A DNA stretch of 64,000 nucleotides from Monodelphis domestica (taxonomy: Eukaryota > Chordata > Mammalia > Didelphimorphia > Didelphidae): positions 262,326,976 through 262,390,975 of the forward strand of contig NC_077230.1 in the NCBI RefSeq assembly GCF_027887165.1, in the 5' to 3' direction. A program made the translations under genes and the position numbers. Shown here piece after piece: positions 57,586-64,000 of the stretch. Every line of letters starts with the position of its first letter. The first letter of the stretch is position 1. A model generated the notes under the pieces. It had not been told where the DNA came from. It was given only the letters and a program-made list of their open reading frames with translations, and did no database searches.

Positions 57586-58631
57586 AATTATGATGGATCC
57601 TGGCAAGTGTCAGCTTATCTAAGCCTTCCATCTGTTTTTAACTACACATAATTTTGCTCCCTTCTGACTCTTGTTGGGATCATAATATACTTTAGCCAAT
57701 CCAGTTCCAGTTCCAACCATGGTCTAGCTTAACTTGGGATGCCACAGGCAGCATACCACACCTGTGTTAGTGACATTGATTTCATATACTTTATAGAATG
57801 TCTGGTACTCAAAAAACAGAAAACAAACAAGTCTGCCACAACTACATTTGTTCTTAAGATTTTCCAGTGACCAAAAGCTGATCATTTGGACTAAAGCAGC
57901 AATTTATCATTGAAAAGAAGGTAGAAAGATTTGAAGTTGAAAGTGGTTTCTTACATTTTTGATTTTTTTTCCCACAGATTTAAAGCATTATCCCTTCCCT
58001 GAGAGTCAAGGACAGTGCCATCATTGGAAAATGTCACATAGGATGTATATGTACCATAATAATAGGCCTGACTACAGTGGGATTTTTTGTGAACATTCAT
58101 ACCAAATCCCATCTTGCTTCCATCCTGCAGCCACTTGCTATAAGCTTCCCATCTCTAATGTATGTAAAAGTGGTCAGAATTACTTTTTTCTTCTTTGATC
58201 TATTCTTGCTTTAAACACACTTTTATGCTTTTGATCATTGTCCTCTGCCCAGGTTCATGTGGTCTCATCATTTAAACAAGATAAAAATTCTTCCTGTATT
58301 GTGGGATGATGGCAGCCAGTATTTGACACTGCCCCATGAACCTCAGTGTTGGACATATCCACAATATACTGGGCTCCTTTCACACATTTCATCACTTGGG
58401 AAACTTTGGCCTGAGAGTTTCCTTACACAAGCATCACATCCTTTGTGTTACTGTACTACAGTGACTTAGTTTGGTGACAATCAAAGGGTTGAAGAGATCA
58501 AAAAGCTTGAAAGTATTTGTCCCTGCAAAATTCCCAAATTTAACATTATAACCAAATCCTTTTACCAAAAGGGGACCTGAAGGATCTAAAACTAAGGTAG
58601 AATGTGTTTTGCTGCCATACTGTAGAATGAT

Positions 58632-58691
58632 TTTATGAACATCAGGAATTTTTGTATTTTGTATTTATTTTGTATTTATGAACATCAGGAA
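58632..58691 (+). repeat. 43-bp local tandem duplication inside the WDR70 copy
   Basis: 'tttatgaacatcaggaa' occurs at 58632-58648 and 58675-58691, separated by T/A-rich 'gtattttgtattt' units. It post-dates the retrocopy or arose in it by slippage. Confidence 0.85.
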
Positions 58692-58717
58692 ATTTGTAAT
58701 TTCATAATGCATTTCAT

Positions 58718-58765
58718 CATCATCACCACCACCACCATCACCATTATCATCACCATCACTATCCA
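58718..58765 (+). repeat. (ATC/ACC)n trinucleotide run
   Basis: Read on the minus strand it is GAT/GGT codons, the Asp/Gly acidic tract of the WDR70 retrocopy. It is therefore a coding relic as well as a microsatellite. Confidence 0.75.
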
Positions 58766-59564
58766 AGTAATCAGGTGGGAGTGGGGGGCTTATAAGTTTA
58801 TCTGAATCTCCCTACTGTATTTGGATGGTTCAGGGTGGCAAAGGAGGTCCAATTAATTATCCTTCTGAACTACCTTCACTTCCTCTGCTGAGTCACTGAA
58901 AGCTGATACAGAAGGATGTTTCATCAAACTTGAACCTACAGGTTGTGATTCTTTAACTTCATGATGTCTTAATTCTCTCTTTGCAGTTCTTCCTCTTTTC
59001 CTATGGCTTCTAATTTTTTTCTATTTTTTTCCACAATTGTTCTTTGGGTTTGTTTAAACATGCTTTCTAAGTCAAGTGTCTAAAGTCATTGAAGATTCCA
59101 AAGTCAGTGAAGCCCAATTAAGCTCCAGATCAGCCATTGGCTGCCAGAGTGTCTGTGCCATTACCACTTCCTGAGGATTCCATGTGGGTTGCAGCCATAG
59201 ACACAGACTCAGTAAACTAGTCCATCTATGTGAAGTTCTGCAATAAGCATCCTCACAGTCAGGGCAAGTGATCTTCCAGATCTCCCAGAGGGGCAGAAGT
59301 GTCCCTGTGGATGGTGACTCAAAGAGGAGATTCATGTATCCTACCATAGCACCACCCTGGCAAGAACATCCAACCCCCTCATTTTAGAGATTACATTACA
59401 ATAGAATATCAAACACCTCAGTGTACATTATGTGTGTGAGGGTGCAGATGGAGGGAAGGCTTCCTGAAGTATAAGTAGGATGAGAAAAGTCATTGGCCTA
59501 AGGTAGTGACATTTAGAGGGTACTAAGAACACTAGGACTCCAGGATACAGTGAGAATAATGAAT

Positions 59565-59581
59565 TAAAATCAAAATCTTCC
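59565..59581 (+). repeat. Left 17-bp target duplication of the L1 3' insertion
   Basis: 'taaaatcaaaatcttcc' recurs exactly at 60103-60119. Confidence 0.93.
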
Positions 59582-60102
59582 TGGTGATGGAATACTATTG
59601 TGCTCAAAGGAATAATGAACTGGAGGAATTCCCTGTGAACTGGAACAACCTCCAGGAAGTGATGCAGAATGAGAGGAGCAAAACCAGGAGAACATTGTAC
59701 ACAGAGACTGATACACTGTGGTACAACTGAATGTAATGGACTTCTCTACTAACAGCAATGTAATGATCCAGGACAATTCTGAAGGACTTATGAGAAAGAA
59801 CACTATCCACATCCAGAGGAAGAACTGTGGGGAAACAAAAACAAAGAAGAAAAACAACTGCTTGATCACATGGGTTGATGTTGATGGGGATATGATTGGG
59901 GATGTAGACACTAAATGAACATCCTAGTGCAAACACCAACAACATGGAAATAGGTTCTGATCAAGGACACATGTAAAACCCAGTGGAATTGTGTGTCGGC
60001 TTCGGGAAAGGGTGGGGGGATGAGAGGGAGGTAAAGAATATGATTCTTGTAATAAGGAATAATGTTCTAAATTGACTAAATAAAATTTAAAAAATAAATA
60101 AA
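59582..60102 (+). mobile_element. L1 3' end insertion (ORF2 tail plus 3' UTR)
   Basis: Starts 'tggtgatggaatactattg', the last codons of ORF2, and runs through a complete 3' UTR to an A-rich (AAAT)n tail. The 17-bp target duplication is perfect, so it is one of the youngest insertions in the window. It is highly similar to the 3' UTRs at 49770 (minus) and 56782 (plus). Frames on it are artefacts. Confidence 0.95.
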
Positions 60103-60119
60103 TAAAATCAAAATCTTCC
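60103..60119 (+). repeat. Right 17-bp target duplication of the L1 3' insertion
   Basis: Exact copy of 59565-59581. Confidence 0.93.
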
Positions 60120-60627
60120 AAATTTTTCTTCTAATCTCTATGCAAAGGAACTCCTCCCCAGACTACCCACCCTGATCCATTATCTTATGGTATCTTCCCA
60201 ACATAACACCTCACAAGTCAAATAAACACTTGAAAAAAGCATAATGGATTGGACTAGATTATCTTCAAATACCTTATTAGTAGAAAACATTATTAAATAT
60301 TATCTATGCAGTAAGAGCTCAAATCCAAGAAAGACAACATAGAAGAGATTTTTTTAAAAGATGAAACCAAAACAAAGAAAAGGAACATCTTAGCAAAGGA
60401 ATAGACTTCTGAGTTAGAATGGAGAAAATGAGACTTTAAAAACCTCAGTGCTTTATCCTGGGTTCTCTCTCTCAGTGGGAACTTTTGGCCAAGTATTTAA
60501 AGTCTCTCCCCATGATCACATCCTATTCTCCTCTGGAATTGTCTTGAAAAGTTGATTTGAAGTGATCCTGAGGCACATTTTATTGAACTTTTGCCACATA
60601 TCACTAATTTTGACTCAAGAGATGTTT
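60120..60627. other. No gene; unassigned sequence
   Basis: No repeat or coding identity recognised. Confidence 0.4.
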
Positions 60628-60643
60628 AAGAAAATGTCATGTA

Positions 60644-60845
60644 GGGGGGCAGCTGGGTGGCTCAGTGGATTGAGAACCAGACCTAGAGATGGGAGGTCCT
60701 AGGTTCAAATCTGGCCTCAGACACTTCTTAGCTATATGACCTTGGGCAAGTCACTTGACCCCCTTTGCCTAACCTTTACCACTCTTCTGCCTTGAAACCA
60801 ATACGTAGTATTATGGAAGGTAAGGGTTTAAAAAACAAAAAAAGA
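60644..60845 (+). mobile_element. tRNA-derived SINE, complete and well preserved
   Basis: Head 'gggcagctgggtggctcagt', B-box-like 'ggttcaaatctgg', middle 'gaccttgggcaagtcactt', tail 'ttatggaaggtaagggttt' and an A-rich end. Flanks 'aagaaaatgtcatgta' (60628-60643) and 60846-60861 differ at one of 16 bases. It is the best copy of this family here and serves as the local reference. Confidence 0.95.
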
Positions 60846-60861
60846 AAGAAAATGTGATGTA

Positions 60862-61695
60862 AAAATTAATTAATTTAATTTAATATGACACATTGATAGT
60901 TATTATCACAATAGTACACAGATTTTAAAATATGAAAGTCTGTACTTTAAAACATAAGGGAAAGATTTCTGCAGACTTGTAAATCTAGTTCTATCCTCAG
61001 CAAAAAATTGGTTCCATTATAGTGATTCTAATGTATCCCATTAGTTCAGGTTCTACCATCCTATTTAGGCAAGTGCTTTAGAGGGAGAGATTTCTATGAA
61101 AGGTGAGAACACTTACTTGATGTTACAGGAGAACTTATCTCCCAGTTATCATTTTTCCAGCTCAGCTCAAAAGTCTGGAGTAGGGTTACTCCAGACACAA
61201 CAGTTATTTAATCTCATTTCAGTTTTCAATGACAGGATGGCATTAATATTTAAAAGATAGACACAGTCACTAGTCAGCATTTTTCTCTCAATGGCAAAAA
61301 AAAGTATTTAGAATTTACATGACAAATTTTATAATTCTCCTGTGGGATGCTATAATTCAGAAAGGAAAGGAAAGGAACTGAATTCTTTTCTCTCTTTTTT
61401 AATCCCATTCTACAGTTAGGTTCAGGGGAACTGGCCAAATACTTCATTTCATGAAATAAATAGTTTGAAAAACAAAAATCTTATGCATCTTTATCAAGAA
61501 GAATTTCAAAAGAGAAAGAAAAGGTTTTATTTTGTTTTAAAATCATATTTCTAAGCACTTTGGAAAATTCAAATGATTATGGAAGTATTAATTAGCATTA
61601 TTATTCTAGTTGATACAAAAAGAAAATGTTTTAATTTATGTTATCTTTTAACATGCAAAATATGAACATTTTAACAACTAAGTGCTAGATTAAAC
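60862..61695. other. No gene; AT-rich sequence
   Basis: No recognised content. Confidence 0.4.
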
Positions 61696-61699
61696 TCTC

Positions 61700-61905
61700 A
61701 TTTTGCAACTTAGTTGTGTAGCCTTGAGTCAATTACTTCAGAGAATAATAGATTTTTTAGAGTTGAAGGGTGTTTCAATAGTCATCCAGAACAATCCATA
61801 ATTCTTTTCTGTGGATCTCAGTTTCCTAATTTGTAAAATTAGGATATTGAACTTCATTATCTCTAAGTTATCTTCATTATCTCTCAACTCTAAATATATG
61901 GTCTG
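61700..61905 (+). mobile_element. CORE-SINE fragments
   Basis: 'tagccttgagtcaattactt' and, after about 70 bases of MIR-like text in the other sense, 'gatctcagtttcctaatttg'. It looks like one plus-strand SINE interrupted by a small MIR-like piece. Confidence 0.5.
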
Positions 61906-62445
61906 GCATTTATGTGTCTAGCATTTATGATGTACACAAAGGGAAGGGGTTTTGTTTGTTTTTGTTTTTTTTAAGTATCATTGAATTTTACTTACCAAAG
62001 ATTTTACCACCATGCATTATTGAATGAACTTTTAGATTCTGAAGAATCCGTTGTTTGATCTGGCTTTCACTAGTGTAAGCTATATCCAACTTGGTAGCTG
62101 GCATTCAATATTTATTACTTGGAAGCTGACTTTCTGGTAATGAGCTTCCCCTAACTGAGCTAGCCTGGACATTGAACAGCAAGCATAAGGCCCCTCAGTG
62201 GCCCCCTTAAATCAAAGCCTTTCCAGCTATATGAGCTCTGTTAGAACTTGGGCTTCTCTGAGACTTCAAGGTCAAATCCACCCCAAAAGAAGAAATTAAG
62301 TACAACTTTAGTGGAGGATTCAACTTCCATGAAAAGAGTACTCGATTTGTCGTCAGAGGGAATATGAGCTCCTAACACAGCTCTGGCACTTGGACAGGGC
62401 ACTTAAACTCTAAACCTGGTCATTATGTATCGATATATACAATAA
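61906..62445. other. No gene; unassigned sequence
   Basis: Mixed composition around 62040-62300; no repeat or coding identity. Confidence 0.4.
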
Positions 62446-62449
62446 GAAG

Positions 62450-62950
62450 ACATGGGATGATGAGAGTCTGTGCTAGAATGGTAGCAGTGTCAGAAGATAG
62501 GAAGGTGCATGTTAGAGATGATGCAAAGCTGAAATAGACCTTAGTTTCTGATGAAGGATAGTGAGTAGAAGATGATACTTTGCCAACTAAGAAACTATGA
62601 AGATGGTATTGCCCTCTGAGCAGGGAAGATAGATGGCAGGAAGAATTATGGGGAAAGATAATTGGTTCTGTTTTAGACTTGTGGAGTTTAGATTGTTTTT
62701 TGGACATCCAGTTTGAGAGCTATGCAAGCCTGAAAGTCATCAGAGAGCTTCCTATAGATCTGAGAGTCATTAGTAGAGATGGTCATTAAATCTGTGGGAG
62801 CTAATAAGATCACCAAGTGAATGAAATAGAAAAAGAAGAGAAGAGGGGGTGGGTCAGAATCCTAAGGATCATCTACAGTTAGGAGGTATGATCTGGAAGA
62901 TCCAGCAAAGGAGAAAGAAAGAAACAGTCAAATGGGTAGGACTGGAACCA
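62450..62950 (+). repeat. Fragment of the unnamed old repeat, distal part
   Basis: 'tagtagagatggtcattaaa', 'gggagctaataagatcacca' and 'gatccagcaaaggagaaaga' agree with the distal wording of the same long repeat as at 18160 and 46470. The minus frame 62423-62707 is antisense to it. Confidence 0.55.
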
Positions 62951-64000
62951 GAAGAGTAGAATACTAATTAAATGATTCCTGAAGTCCCATCCAACACTAC
63001 ATCTACAATTCTACAATCTCTATTAAAGTTTTAGAATAAAGATTGGTTTAGGGGATGGACCTAATTGTTTTTAAGCTATTTTTACTCAGATATATTCCAG
63101 CATATTTGTTTTTAACATTTAAAAGATATTTGGTTTCATCTTCCCTAAGTAAATCTCCTGATTTTCAAATCCATCAACATGATCTTTAACACATTCTTTT
63201 GCTAATGCACTTGAGAATTCCTATTGTTCTGAAAATTTATGGCTTTCCCTCCATATTTAATATACTCCTTTTTCCTTTTTCTATACAAAATCTACTTAGT
63301 ATAAAAAACCTAATTTAAGTCCTTTTTAGCATAAGGCATCTCTGACTATTCTGTCAATGATATGCCCCTTCTCTTAAAATTGCTTTGTAATTACTTTGCA
63401 TGCGTTTAACATTTATTTGCCTCTATATGTGTTATTTGAAATCAGTAAAATATAAGTTCCCAAAGGCTTTCATTTTTGTATCCCAAGTTTGTAGTGCACA
63501 TAGTAGATATTTAATACATACTTGTCAAACCAAAATGAAAAAAGACACAATAAAAAAATAAAACACTGTTTCAAATGAAAGAGTAATATATTAGTAGTAA
63601 TAATAATTTTTAAAAACTTAGTTCAAATCCAAGTCCTTCAACTTACTGTGAAATCTCTTCTACTTGCTTCAATTTTTTGCAAATCACTTAATCTTTCTGG
63701 GCTTTATTTTCTTCATGAAAGACAGAAAAGGGATTAGATTATAGGAGCCAGATTTGAGATACTTGGTAGAATGTGGGACAAGAAAGACCTGCCTTTAACA
63801 CATGTTAAACAGCCACAACCTCGAACCCCAAACAAGTTCAAGACCTCTTGTCTTGCCTCAAAATTGCATCAATCTCACTGGGATCTGGTCTCTTTGACCC
63901 TGTGGTCCATAGACACTATGCAGGTACTCTGTGTTTCTTTACCACTGTACAGGGGCTCTTTTGTATATTCCCTTCTTCTGGAATCAGACAGAATCATGAA
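62951..64000. other. No gene; L2/L3 end and MIR trace in AT-rich DNA
   Basis: A CR1-clade 3' end at about 63440-63530 ('gtagtgcacatagtagatat') and a MIR-like plus-strand fragment at about 63605-63735 ('gcaaatcacttaatctttct'). The rest is unassigned. Confidence 0.5.

Larger units (their letters stand above)
57590..59350 (-). pseudogene. WDR70: WDR70 processed pseudogene (retrocopy), 3' truncated
   Basis: WDR70 is a nuclear WD-repeat protein linked to DNA-damage chromatin responses. On the minus strand an ATG at 59183-59181 opens 'MESSGSGNGTDTLAANG' before a stop. Further pieces appear in WDR70 order across frames: LGFTDFG, a PPLPP plus acidic D/G tract (58718-58765), HEITLKHGTK-like text being lost, 'LDPSGPLLVKGFGYNVKF', 'QYIVDMSNTE', 'YTSYVTFSNDGTVLDSQGRDNALNLW', and at the low end 'GTGTGLAKVYYDPNKSQKGAKLCVV' encoded near 57660. 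No introns separate these, so it is a retrocopy. The C-terminal fifth and any poly(A) are not visible. Many stops and shifts; older-looking than the WIPI2 copy. Confidence 0.88.

Noticed and set aside
60644-60720. Possible functional Pol III promoter in the well-preserved SINE
   Set aside because: Box-like motifs are present but activity cannot be judged from sequence alone.

Overview
This window is mammalian nuclear DNA, and the repeats point to a marsupial, most likely a didelphid opossum such as Monodelphis. It is AT-rich and crowded with L1 LINEs of several ages, tRNA-derived SINEs of a marsupial type, MIR/THER-like CORE-SINEs, L2/L3/CR1 3' ends, an RTE (BovB-like) LINE tail and hAT DNA transposons, one of which resembles the opossum OposCharlie group. 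The species is an inference from family recognition; no database search was possible.

I found no intact host protein-coding gene and no RNA gene. The gene-derived content is two processed pseudogenes of autophagy/WD-repeat type genes. The first is a WIPI2 retrocopy (28461-32501, + strand). It keeps a GC-rich 5' leader with an upstream ORF, the PROPPIN coding region in several frames, a polyadenylation signal, a short poly(A) and a 16-bp target-site duplication at a TT/AAAA L1-endonuclease site. The second is a WDR70 retrocopy (about 57590-59350, - strand) without a recognisable tail.

Layout. 0-6 kb: an old, long L1 in minus orientation with a purine-rich microsatellite and a possible LTR-like insertion. 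6-19 kb: L1 scraps, MIR-type SINEs, the RTE tail, a hAT MITE, an unexplained 68-bp direct repeat and an L3/CR1 fragment. 19.6-23.1 kb: a nest of a minus-strand L1 3' end, a 457-bp hAT element inside it, and a 5'-truncated plus-strand L1 with a perfect 16-bp duplication. 24-28 kb: a hAT-Charlie element split by a SINE, mostly single-copy DNA, and a SINE split by another SINE. 28.4-32.5 kb: the WIPI2 retrocopy with old repeats in its 3' part. 33-49 kb: mixed old repeats and single-copy DNA with several blocks that read like conserved non-coding sequence. 49.8-56.5 kb: a nearly full-length minus-strand L1 with target-site duplication, ORF1, ORF2 and a 5' UTR carrying a YY1-type site. 56.8-60.1 kb: two L1 3' insertions flanking the WDR70 retrocopy. 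60-64 kb: a young-looking SINE with target-site duplication and old repeats.

There is no operon, pathway or novel multi-gene system visible here. What the window records well is layered retrotransposition: L1 machinery appears to have inserted L1s, SINEs and the WIPI2 mRNA, and several insertion orders can be read directly from the nesting.
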